Source: Punica granatum (Eukaryota; Streptophyta; Magnoliopsida; Myrtales; Lythraceae). From it: DNA of 64,000 nucleotides. The stretch spans positions 101,561-165,560 of the forward strand of contig NW_022204360.1 of assembly GCF_007655135.1 (NCBI RefSeq). Direction: 5' to 3'. This document shows positions 36,801 through 48,299 of the stretch, in pieces. The position numbers and the translations under genes were made by a program. The notes under the pieces are model-generated. The model worked only from the letters and a program-made list of their open reading frames with translations, ran no database searches and had not been told where the DNA came from. Positions within the stretch are counted from its first letter, which is position 1, and the number at the start of each line of letters is the position of its first letter.

Positions 36801-38651
36801 AACCACATGTGCCAAATATCCTTCACACCCCCTTTTCAAAAGTTTCGTCGCCTCGATAAATGATATAACATTGAATGGAGCACCCAACTGATCTCCATGA
36901 AGCTTAAATTCAGGCTCATTCGGTATTCTAAAAATAACCTCCTTCTTGTAACACTCCACCGAAGCATGATGAGAAGCAAGCCAATCCATCCCGAGGATAA
37001 CGTCAAAATCCCAAATGCTTAAGGGTATTAAATCTACTAACATTTCCTTATCCCCTAACTGTAGCCTACTACTGCGATACACTTCCCCGACTACCACACT
37101 TTCCCCGGTCGGTGTAGCTATGGACATACGACTATCTAATAACTCTCGTGGTCTATTAGAATGCATGGCATATGACAATGAGATATATGAATGAGTGGAC
37201 CCTGGGTCTATAAGTACATGAGCAGGTTTATTAAAGAGATTTAACGTACCCGTCACTACAGTCGGAGTGGCATCCGCATCTCGCTTCGTTAAGGTGAATA
37301 CTCTACCCTGCGTCATTGGTCTATTGGCCTGGCCTGCTCAGCTCACCATCAATCCACCCCCTCGGCCTTGAACACTCTTATTGCTACTCATTTATCCACG
37401 GCCTCTTATCGCCGATGGCCTATTGCCCACACTAGCACTACTAGACGCTGCTACTATAGGCTGCCTACAATTCCTCAGTACATGTCCCTTCATGCCACAT
37501 CTAAAACATGTAACCCCCTCACTCCTCAATTGCGGACAATTATTTCTCAAGTGATTACGACGTCCACAATGAAAAGAACTCCCGGACTGCACTTGACAAA
37601 CTCCGGAATGGAATCGACCACAATTCTGACAATTTTGATGCCTCGGGAGATTAGTTCCACCATAACTTGCACCACTCTGACTTATGATGCCCTTATCTTC
37701 ATGAAATCATTGTGGAGATTGCTGATAAGTTGATTTCCCTCTATTGAAGCCTTGAATGAACCCGCCTCTTTTTGGGGGTCGGAAGGAACCCTCTACAAGT
37801 GAGCTACTAGGCCGAGTTCTACTTTGCTCCCTCTGATGAACTTCCTCTCGTAAGTCCTCCTCAGCGATAATGGCTTTATTATATAGGTCTGCAAATAATG
37901 GGATCTCCAAAACGGAAACGCGCGACCTAATATTGAGGTTCAATCCATCCAAGAACCTACTGCATTTGGAAGTTTCATCACTTACCAATGTAGGGGCAAA
38001 ACGTGACAACTTGGTAAATTTTACTTCATATTCAGCTACGCTGAGCTCTCCTTGCTTCAAATTAAGAAATTCCCGCTCCTTGGTGCGCCGAAACGAGGCT
38101 GGAAAGTACTTGTTATAAAATGCTTGCGTAAACTCACCCCAAGTGATAACATGTGAAGAGTTCGGGTCCAGTCGTCTCTGAGTAGCCTCCCACCAATACT
38201 GGGCATCCCCTTCTAGCATAAATGTCGCAAGTGCCACACGTTGGGTGTCTGAAACCTCCATGATTGAAAAAATTCTTTCCATTCCAGCTATCCAATTCTC
38301 CGCTTCTATCGGATCAGCACTACCCGAAAAATTAGATGGACCATATTTCCTAAACCTTTCATACGGCGTCAATTGTGACTCCATGTGAGATGTGGATGCA
38401 CTCGGCTGTGTTGCTTGTCTCTGAAAGAAGGCCATTTGTTGCTCAATTAGCTGCGCTTGCTGCTCAACTAGACGAGTCATGGCTGCTAATGTCTGGTGGA
38501 TTGGTGGATCTTGATCCCTAGGAGCTGCAGCAGCTTCTTGAGGAGCTTGAGACACTTGCTCCTCTGTCATCGGCTCAGGTGTACTCGGATCAGCTAAATT
38601 CTCGGCTGTGCGGTATCTAGGTCGACCCCGCCTTGCACGTTTGGGTCCCAT
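33843..38651 (-). pseudogene. Unit 5 gag-pol: no indels, three stop codons in the gag half
   Basis: The best preserved family A copy. From ATG 38651 to TAA 33843 is 4,809 bases, a single frame of 1,602 codons. Domains by residue: gag core about 115-250; zinc knuckles at 341-352, 359-372 and 382-395; protease motif DPGST at 482; RT with FIDD at 816-819; RNase H about 955-1075; integrase HHCC near 1185-1215 and DDE core about 1252-1348; chromodomain about 1547-1595. Lesions: W315 to TGA (37707-37709), Q420 to TAA (37392-37394), S438 to TGA (37338-37340), and C359 to S in the second zinc knuckle. After residue 438 protease to chromodomain is open for 1,157 codons from Met446. Without read-through no pol product is expected. 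Confidence 0.92.
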
Positions 38652-38788
38652 TGCAAATTTTCCTAAACAGAACACAAGTTAACCAAGCATTTAACAAACA
38701 CAACGATAAGATATATCCCGTCTTGGGCCGCAACTAATCAAAAAGAACGGGGATCAGGCACACTAAGTCTACAGAATCCTATAACCTA

Positions 38789-38801
38789 GGCTCTGATACC
38801 A
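38789..38801 (-). other. Primer-binding site, unit 5
   Basis: GGCTCTGATACCA on the plus strand, four bases from LTR5. Confidence 0.92.
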
Positions 38802-39440
38802 AAAATGTCACGACCCGAAACTTATAGCAGAGTTTCCCCTCTATTCCTTAGTATCCATTGTCATATGCGCAACTCATATGTGTATAATCTGTTTTCTTAA
38901 CTCCCAACACATTGAACCAACCCAGCAAGCTCTATATAAACATATAACCACCTAACCAATTCAGATATATGCATAAAACTCTCAAAGATTACTCAGTTGC
39001 AACCATCTTGTCACATAGACTGAACGAAAAGCTTTCATATATATATATAGCATACTTCTACAACACATCCAACCTTTAAACTAACTCGGCATGCTCTACA
39101 TGAATATATAATGAGTCTAGCGGATTCTAATGTACATATATGCTCTCCATAGTGTGTTCAGCTACAACCATACCACTAAACCAACTAACAAAAGTTTCAG
39201 GTCGTAACAGGATTGTAACATTTACGAACACTTACTACCTATACTATGGGTGGGCCTACTTGCCAAAATCCTTTGCGCTGATCCCCGTTATCCAAAGCCC
39301 TCCTGTGCGGCTAGTCTAGCTCCTAACTCATCTGGAAAAATGTATGCAGGGGGTGAGCTGCAACTCAGTGAGTACTATATTCCAAGGTAAAATGAGCTAA
39401 TATGTTACATCACAATTCACGACAATCAATCATACACACA

Positions 39441-39445
39441 CACAC
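39441..39445. repeat. Target-site duplication of B2 (CACAC)
   Basis: CACAC precedes B2 and recurs at 46290-46294. Both copies are in a CA microsatellite of LTR5, so the exact length of the duplication is uncertain, but element ends define it as at least compatible with 5 bp. Confidence 0.8.
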
Positions 39446-40253
39446 TGATGCGATTCCCGCCAAGAATGACGAGACCCGACAACTAAAGGAACCCAAGATC
39501 GTTCCACGATCAGATTTGATTGACGAACCCTCGACCCGTTGTTTACGACAAAAACAAGAACCTTGGTATAACTGACCTCAACCCGTTGTTTAGTGCGAAA
39601 CAAGAACCTCGGTATATAGGAAGACGCCACAAACGGTAATGGAAAACCGCTTGATAAGTCGATGAAGACGCCACAAACGGTGGTGGAAAGCCGTTTGATA
39701 AGTCGATGATGAACGCCACGGAAACTTCCGATAAGTTCGATTAGCTCTTCAAGAACCAAAGAGAATACTCTCACAATTTTCTGAATGTTCCTCCCATTAA
39801 AAATTGACTAAGATGAATATATATAGACATAAAGTAATCCTAATCTGGTCATATCTCCTCCTATAGATAAGGAAATTAAAACCAAGAATATCAATAGAGA
39901 TATGACATAATCTATAAAGATATAAAATCTAAATACCCCTAGAATATCTCTATGAGATTTAAACTTCAAACAAATCTGATGTTATCTTCTGTTGATCATC
40001 AACTGTTCTAGAAACTTCCTTAAACACTTGCTGAATTTAGCCTTGTCCAGAATCTTCTATAACTTGAATAATGTTGATGGATCTTTGTGGATCACGTGAT
40101 TCATGTCCAATGGGCCTCCACGAATTTGCTTGAGCCCAAACCTCTTGAATCAGGCCGTTGAGTTCATCTTTAAACTTCTTTGCTCGTGCTCGCGTAATCG
40201 GTCCAATTGGAACTTGAACTGGATCCCTTGAAGTCGTGTTACGATTTGCATCA
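39446..40253 (-). repeat. B2 3' LTR
   Basis: 808 bp with TGATG/CATCA ends. It contains the end of pol: the stop is at 40037-40039, so 217 bases of LTR are coding. Confidence 0.93.
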
Positions 40254-43200
40254 TTCCCCTCCTCTTGAAAAGGATTTGTCCTCAAATCATCACCTACATC
40301 AAAAGGAAGCAAATCAGAAACATTAAAAGTAGCACTTACATTGTACTCACCAGGTAAGTCTAGTTTATAAGCATTGTCATTGATGCGCTCCAGGACTTGA
40401 AAAGGTCCATCTCCTCTTGGAAGCAGTTTGGAATGTCTTTGCGCCGGAAATCTCTCTTTCCTCATATGCAACCAAACCCAATCTCCGGGTTCAAAAATCA
40501 GCTTATGACGGCCCTTGTTGGCGTGTTTTGTATACTGCTCCGTTTTTCGCTCAATGTTGAGTCTTGTTTTCTCATGAATCTGCTTGACAAATTCAGCTTT
40601 CTTTTTGCCATCTAAATTAACATGCTCAGTCAAAGGTAAAGGAGATAAATCCAATGGAGTAAAAGGATTAAATCCATAAACAACTTCAAATGGTGAAAAT
40701 TTAGTAGCGGAATGAACAGATCTGTTATAAGCAAACTCAACATGTGGTAAACACTCTTCCCATGTTTTAATGTTTTTTTTTATGATTGCCCTCAACAAAG
40801 TCGACAAAGTTCTATTTACTACTTCCGTTTGACCATCAGTTTGTGGGTGACAAGTAGTAGAAAATAACAGCTTAGTACCTAACTTACACCACAAAGTCTT
40901 CCAAAAATAGCTCAAGAACTTAGCATCTCTATCCGAAACAATTGTTCTAGGCATGCCATGTAACCTCACAATCTCCCTAAAGAACAAATCAGCAACATGC
41001 GAGGCATCATCCGTTTTGTGACATGGAATAAAGTGTGCCATCTTAGAAAATCTATCCACAACCACAAAAATTGAATCTCTCCCACGTTTAGTCCTAGGTA
41101 ATCCTAACACAAAGTCCATTGAAATATCAATCCAAGGCTCACTAGGAATTGGTAAAGGAGTATACAAACCGTTAGGCTGCACTCTGGATTTAGCTTGCCT
41201 ACACGTAATGCATCTACCACAAATTCTCTCAACATCTCTTTTCATATGTGGCCAATAGAAGTGTTCTTGCAAAATAGCTAAAGTCTTTGCTACTCCAAAA
41301 TGTCCCATTAATCCCCCACCATGTGATTCCTGCACTAATAACTCTCTCAAGGAACAATTTGGCACGCATAACTTATTCTCTCGAAACAGAAAGTCATCAT
41401 GCCTAAAGAACTTACCACAAGGAATTTTCTCACAAGCTCGATATTCCTCACAAAATTCATGGTCATCAGCATATAAATTTTTAATGTGCTCAAAACCAAG
41501 CAATTTTGCATCAAGTGTAGAGAGTAATGCATACCTGCGAGAAAGTGCATCGGCGACCACATTCTCCTTACCTTGCTTATACCGAATGACGTATGGAAAC
41601 GTCTCGATGAACTCCACCCATCGGGCATGTCTTTTGTTTAGTTTGTGTTGGCCCTTCAGGTGTTTCAAGGACTCATGATCGGTGTGTATCACGAACTCCT
41701 TAGGCATAGGTAGTGCTGCCACGTCTCTAAAGCTCGAACCAATGCATACAACTCTTTATCATAAGTTGGATAGTTTAAGGCTGCACCGCTTAGTTTTTCG
41801 CTGAAGTAAGCAATTGGTCGTCCTTCCTGCATGAGAACTGCACCTATACCAACACCTGAAGCATCACATTCAATCTCAAAAGTTTTAGAAAAGTTAGGTA
41901 AATATAATAAAGGAGCGTTGGTCAGCTTCTCTTTGATTAGCTGAAACGCCTTCTCTTGTTCTTCTCCCCATCTAAATCCAACGTTTTTCTTGATCACTGC
42001 AGTAAGTGGTGCTGCGATGCTACTAAAGTCCTTCACGAACCGCCGATAGAAACTAGCAAGTCCATGAAAACTACGAACATTACTTACACTTGTGGGACTA
42101 GGCCACTCTTGGATTGCACGTACCTTCTCCTCATCAACCTGTATACCTTGTGCACTAACAACAAATCCCAAAAAAACAAGCTTATCGGTGCAAAAAGTAC
42201 ACTTCTTCATATTAGCAAATAACTTTTCCTTCCTAAGCACATCTAAGACAGATTTCAAATGTACCTTATGATCATCTAAGTTTTTGCTGTAAACTAGTAT
42301 ATCATCAAAGTAGACAACCACAAATCTACCTATAAATGCACGCAAAACATGATTCATAAGTCTCATAAAGGTGCTTGGAGCATTAGTCAAACCAAAAGGC
42401 ATAACTAACCATTCGTACAAACCGTATTTTGTTTTAAAGGCAGTTTTCCATTCATCTCCTTCTTTCATTCTAATATGATGATAACCACTCTTTAAATCAA
42501 TTTTAGAAAATACACAAGAACCATGTAACTCATCTAACATATCATCTAAGCGAGGAATAGGATGACGATACTTTACCGTTATGTTGTTGATTGCTCGGCA
42601 ATCAACACACATTCTCCACGTCCCATCCTTCTTAGGTACAAGTATTACTGGAACAGCGCATGGGCTCAAGCTCTCCCTCACGTACCCTTTCTCTAACAAC
42701 TCCTTTACCTGCCGTTGAAGCTCCTTTGTCTCCTCAGGATTGCTCCTATAGGCTGGTCGGTTTGGAATTGTCGCACCGGGAACAAAATCAATTTGATGTT
42801 CAATCCCTCGGATTGGAGGTAAGCCATGTGGTGTTTCCTCGGGAAAGACATCCTCATACTCCTGCAAAAGAGAAACAACAGAACTAGGAAGAGAGATATC
42901 AAGTTCGTTAGTATTGAAAAATGCCTCTTTGTACAAAAGTACAATCATCGGCTGATTTAAAAACATTGCTTGCCTAATTTCTCCCATGTTTGCATAAAAA
43001 TTCTTTTGTTTTCTCTCTGATTTTCTCTCAATGGCCGAATTTTGATTTTCTTTTTCTCTCTCATTTTTCTCGACCTCTCTCTGATTTTCCCTCGTTTTCT
43101 TCTGTTCACTCTCTTTCTTTTGATCACTCTCTTTTTGCAATCTCACTTGATCCTCATATACTTGCTGCGGAGTCAATGGTACAAGAGTGATTGATCGCTG

Positions 43201-44808
43201 ATTAAGTACAAAGGAGTATTTGTTCGTAAAGCCATCATGCTTCACTCGTCTATCAAATTGCCATGGACGCCCTAGCAACAAGTGTCCTGCTTGCATCGGT
43301 ACTACATCACACAACACTTCATCTTCGTATTTACCGATTCGAAATGCAACTAACACCTGCTTGTTCACCCTTATCTCACCACTATCATTCAACCATTGCA
43401 GCTTGTACGGCCTAGGGTGCTTCACCATGGGCAGTCTTAATTTTTCCACCATTGTTGCACTTGCGACATTAGTACAACTACCACCATCAATAATCACACT
43501 ACATACCTTGTCTTTGATGTAGCACCTAGTGTGAAAGATGTTCTCCCGCTGCACTTCTTCAACTCCTTTTGTTTGCAAGCTTAATGCTCTCCTTGCCACC
43601 AATGTCAATGCATCTGGAGCTAAATATTCCTCTTCGGGAACGTCCTCCAATGGGGGCATGTCATCGGTGTCGGAATCTTCAGTGTCGGTCACAATGTCAC
43701 CATTGTCTCGCATCACCATGACCCGCTTGTTTGGGCATTGACTTGCTATGTGTCCTCTGCCTTGGCATTTAAAACACTTAATGTCACGATTCCTGGAGGT
43801 AGAAATGTCGGTTTTACCTTGAGGAACATGACTGGTTGCTTCTCGCTTTTGCTCGGTTTTCAACATCGACGTGGATTGCTTCTCATCTTTCTTCCACTGA
43901 TTCGGTTTCCAAGTGAATGTGCTTGGACTTTGGCTTGCACGTGTATTGCCTCTCCTCTTGAACTGGTTCTCAATCTTGATGGCCATGTGCACCATATCCT
44001 CCAACTCCACATAATGTTGTAATTCCACGGCATTTTGAATTTCTCGGTTCAATCCAGCCAAAAATCTTGCCATAGTAGCCTCTCGATCCTCCTCTATGTT
44101 AGCTCTAATCATGGCCACTTCCATCTCCTTAAAATATTCCTCTACACTCCGGTTACCTTGCCTAAGACTTTGTAACTTATTATACAGCTCCCGGTAGTAA
44201 TAACTAGGAACAAATCGCTTCCTCATCACCCTTTTCATTTCCTCCCACGTAGCTATAGGTGGCTCTCTATTTCTTCGCCTATTTATCATCAATTGATCCC
44301 ACCAAACAATTGCATAATCCGAGAATTCAATTGCTGCCAATTTGACTTTCTTCAGCTCGGAATAACTATAACAATCAAATACAAACTCCACCTTTTTCTC
44401 CCACTCAAGGTATGCTTCGGGATCACTCTTTCCTTGGAACGATGGGATTTTCATCTTAATACTACCCAAGTTATAATCTTCCCGATTCCTATCTTCTCTA
44501 AACCGCCCTCCATGTCTCCTATTACTAACAACCGAATCTCGATCATCTTCATCAAAACCAGCCCCATAAATCTCTTCATCTTCAACCCTCACTTCCCTCG
44601 GTTGAACTCTTTCCCTCCTACGTGCATTAGGAGCGTTTCGTGGCTGCTCCACATGTTTATTCTCTATCAGATCTATCCGTTCATGAACCTGCTCAAACTC
44701 CAACCGCATCACACGCCTCATCTCACTCATCATGGCCTCTATAAGTATTTTCGAATCAGCCAATTCCGTTGCACCTTCGGGAATACTCTTAGCACTATTG
44801 TGAGACAT
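40037..44808 (-). pseudogene. B2 gag-pol, one-base deletion in RNase H
   Basis: From ATG 44808 gag, zinc knuckle ([14 protein letters not shown]), protease (IIDGGSC) and RT (YFDDILVYS) form one open frame of 1,039 codons, which shows that family B uses a single fused gag-pol. Near 41703 B2 reads CTATGCC where B1 has CTATGGCC and B3 CTATTGCC: one base is missing and the frame ends at 41689. The rest, from the RNase H C-terminus through integrase to the stop at 40037, is open in the next frame. The intact family length would be about 1,590 codons. The single missing base may be real or a consensus error. Confidence 0.92.
40254..40266 (-). other. B2 polypurine tract
   Basis: AAGAGGAGGGGAA on the minus strand, identical to that of B1, next to the 3' LTR. 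Confidence 0.88.
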
Positions 44809-45467
44809 GATTGCTGCAAAATAAAGTTAGAAAGAATGGACCTCACAATTCGCTCCCTTACGTGTTTACACTCAAGAATGTGAATCACTCTACACTCGTG
44901 TTTTCACTCAACAAAATATGTGGCTTTTAACCCTCTAATATTCTCACCGCTCTTGCCTTTTTCCACTCGACAATTCTCTTTCAGTTCCTTTGGAACTAAA
45001 CAAACAACTCCAAATTTTCCAGCAACAATTCACCAAGAACTCATCAAGGAAAATTAATGATCAAAGGAAATTTCAGGAAGAAAAGAAGCAAGAGAAAAGG
45101 CAACTACTATGAAGGATTAAATAAACCAGAATGTTATATGAAATTATGGGATCAGAATCAATGCAGATTACAAAGAACGAGAAATAACAACTTTAGAATG
45201 GTCTGATGTAAAAAATTTGGATCAAATTGACAACGATGTCTTCTTTCTTTTCTTTCGATCTTTTTTTTTTCTCAGCTCTGTATTTTTTTTTGGCCGATTT
45301 TTTTTTTCAGCTCTTTTTTTTCAGCTTTGTATATTTTTTTTTTCAGCCGAAATTTTTTTTTCAGCCCTTTTTTTTCTACTAATAATCCACAAAGAACAAT
45401 TTCGATGAAGCGAAACTCAGCAAATTGAAACAAAAAAGGATAGGATAAACCCGATTTGAAGCCTGAT
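44809..45467 (-). other. B2 untranslated leader
   Basis: About 660 bases between PBS and gag without a supported gene. Near 45255-45380 are long T runs on the plus strand (A runs in the RNA) spaced by short CAGC-containing units, the counterpart of the A-rich repeats of B1 but of different lengths. Confidence 0.75.
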
Positions 45468-45479
45468 GCTCTGATACCA
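45468..45479 (-). other. B2 primer-binding site
   Basis: GCTCTGATACCA on the plus strand, two bases from the 5' LTR; complementary site for initiator tRNA-Met. Confidence 0.93.
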
Positions 45480-45481
45480 AA

Positions 45482-46289
45482 TGATGCGATTCCCGCCAAG
45501 AATGACGAGACCCGACAACTAAAGGAACCCAAGATCGTTCCACGATCAGATTTGATTGACGAACCCTCGACCCGTTGTTTACGACAAAAACAAGAACCTT
45601 GGTATAACTGACCTCAACCCGTTGTTTAGTGCGAAACAAGAACCTCGGTATATAGGAAGACGCCACAAACGGTAATGGAAAACCGCTTGATAAGTCGATG
45701 AAGACGCCACAAACGGTGGTGGAAAGCCGTTTGATAAGTCGATGATGAACGCCACGGAAACTTCCGATAAGTTCGATTAGCTCTTCAAGAACCAAAGAGA
45801 ATACTCTCACAATTTTCTGAATGTTCCTCCCATTAAAAATTGACTAAGATGAATATATATAGACATAAAGTAATCCTAATCTGGTCATATCTCCTCCTAT
45901 AGATAAGGAAATTAAAACCAAGAATATCAATAGAGATATGACATAATCTATAAAGATATAAAATCTAAATACCCCTAGAATATCTCTATGAGATTTAAAC
46001 TTCAAACAAATCTGATGTTATCTTCTGTTGATCATCAACTGTTCTAGAAACTTCCTTAAACACTTGCTGAATTTAGCCTTGTCCAGAATCTTCTATAACT
46101 TGAATAATGTTGATGGATCTTTGTGGATCACGTGATTCATGTCCAATGGGCCTCCACGAATTTGCTTGAGCCCAAACCTCTTGAATCAGGCCGTTGAGTT
46201 CATCTTTAAACTTCTTTGCTCGTGCTCGCGTAATCGGTCCAATTGGAACTTGAACTGGATCCCTTGAAGTCGTGCTACGATTTGCATCA
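45482..46289 (-). repeat. B2 5' LTR
   Basis: 808 bp, ends TGATG/CATCA, one difference from the 3' LTR. Its copy of the pol tail (46073-46281) is read open into the neighbouring CA repeat but is not a gene. Confidence 0.93.
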
Positions 46290-46563
46290 CACACACACAC
46301 AGATATATATATATATATATATATATATATTTCACCGTGATATAGCATCCAATACCAAGATCATCCTTTCACACAACTCATAGGGCAACCAATCCAAACA
46401 ACAGTAATATAGCCATAGGGTTGCATTTCCTCGCAACAATGTTATGACGGTACCGTGACCCCGCACACCTCATTCATATCATCCTCAACTCCCAATATCC
46501 ATGTCTCATGAGCGGGGGCCGCCCATTAACCTCTGGCGGTAAGAGTTGACCTTCATTTATATT

Positions 46564-46771
46564 CCGCCGGTCCAGCGGCCGATCATGCCCCTACACATAT
46601 TCCGCCGGTTCCAGCGGCCGATCAGGCCCCTATTTGTATTCCGCCGGGTCCAGCGGCCGATCAAGTCCCTATTTATATTCCGCCGGGTCCAGCGGCCGAT
46701 CAAGTCCCTATTTATATTCCGCCGGGTTCGGCGGCCGATCAGGCCCCTTTTATAATCCGCCGGATCCAGCG
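46564..46771 (-). repeat. 39-bp tandem repeats in LTR5
   Basis: Five units plus a partial one. Units 1 and 2 carry the variants ACACATATT and GGTTCCAG shared with LTR4 only. Confidence 0.88.
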
Positions 46772-47485
46772 ATCCCATGGCTATAGTCCAACCACTTCTA
46801 TAACCATACATATATATATATATATATATATTTATTATCATTTTACGATGGAAGAAAGTGCTCACTAACACCCCTGAAACGACCACTTAATGAGTTGAGC
46901 CTTCCGGAGGTATAACCTCAGTCTCCCCAGCCCCTATTCAGTTCAAGCACAAATGTTAGATAATATGCTAAATAAGAGTACATATAGGTATCAGTTTTAA
47001 CTCCCGTATTATTTGATTAATATAACTAAAATATAACCAATGACATAACGATTCCAATGATATGCTATGCATAACTCAAATCATATCAGTTTAGAATAGT
47101 AATTATATTATACGGAGGGCCAATTCGATCAGCCAAATTCAAGTAAGGAGTACAAGGAATTCTAAGTACTTCTTTAGTTCCAAAATACAAATAAACAAGA
47201 GCTTGGTCAATCAACCCATCACATGATATCATTATAATGCATGATAAATTTCAAATCAGATCCCTTCTCTAATCCATAATCAGCTCAAAGAGCAAAATAT
47301 ATGCTTATATATACATATGTACACACACTTGTCTACATCTATATATATATATATATATATTTTCAGAAGGGCATAGCTATGTGTGTTAAAAACCTCCTAA
47401 CTCAACTAAGAAATTTGCCCCCCGCCTTACAACCGAATTATTCAGCTTCTATTGGTGACCAAACTCATCCTAACACAACATAAAA

Positions 47486-47490
47486 CTAAC
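47486..47490. repeat. Target-site duplication of B3 (CTAAC)
   Basis: CTAAC precedes B3 and recurs at 54315-54319. LTR1 and LTR3 have one CTAAC at this place. The same duplication flanks the solo LTR in LTR4 and precedes B4 in LTR6. Confidence 0.95.
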
Positions 47491-48299
47491 TGATGCGATT
47501 CCCGCCAAGAATGACGAGACCCGACAACTAAAGGAACCCAAGATCGTTCCACGATCAGATTTGATTGACGAACCCTCGACCCGTTGTTTACGACAAAAAC
47601 AAGAACCTTGGTATAACTGATCTCAACCCGTTGTTTAATGTGAAACAAGAACCTCGGTATATAGGAAGACGCCACAAACGGTAATGGAAAAACCGCTTGA
47701 TAAGTCGATGAAGACGCCACAAACGGTGGTGGAAAGCCGTTTGATAAGTCGATGATGAACGCCACGGAAACTTCCGATAAGTTCGATTAGTTCTTCAAGA
47801 ACCAAAGAGAATACTCTCACAATTTTGTGAATGTTCCTCTCATTAAAAATTGACTAAGATGAATATATATAGACATAAAGTAATCCTAATATGGTCATAT
47901 CTCCTCCTATAGATAAGGAAATTAAAACCAAGAATATCGATGGAGATATGACATAATCTATAAAGATATAAAATCTAAATACCCCTAGAATATCTCTATG
48001 AGATTTAAACTTCAAACAAATCTGATGTTATCTTCTGTTGATCATCAACTGTTCTAGAAGCTTCCTTAAACACTTGCTGAATTTAGCCTTGTCCGGAATC
48101 TTCTATAACTTGAATAATGTTGATGGATCTTTGTGGATCACGTGATTCATGTCCAATGGGCCTCCACGAATTTGCTTGAGCCCAAACCTCTTGAATCAGG
48201 CCGTTGAGTTCATCTTTAAACTTCTTTGCTCGTGCTCGCGTAATCGGTCCAATTGGAACTTGAGCTGGATCCCTTGAAGTCATGCTACGATTTGCATCA
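47491..48299 (-). repeat. B3 3' LTR
   Basis: 809 bp. It has a run of five A (GGAAAAACCGC near 47688) where the 5' LTR has four; the solo LTR in LTR4 also has five, in keeping with a common origin. Confidence 0.92.

Larger units (their letters stand above)
39446..46289 (-). mobile_element. B2: full-length, very young CRM-like element
   Basis: A complete family B element on the minus strand. Its two 808-bp LTRs differ at one position in a base-by-base reading (GTGTTACG at 40237-40244 against GTGCTACG in the 5' LTR), the smallest difference in the window, so it is the most recent insertion that can be dated here. PBS, polypurine tract and all coding domains are present. The only clear lesion is one missing base in RNase H near 41703. 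Confidence 0.93.
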
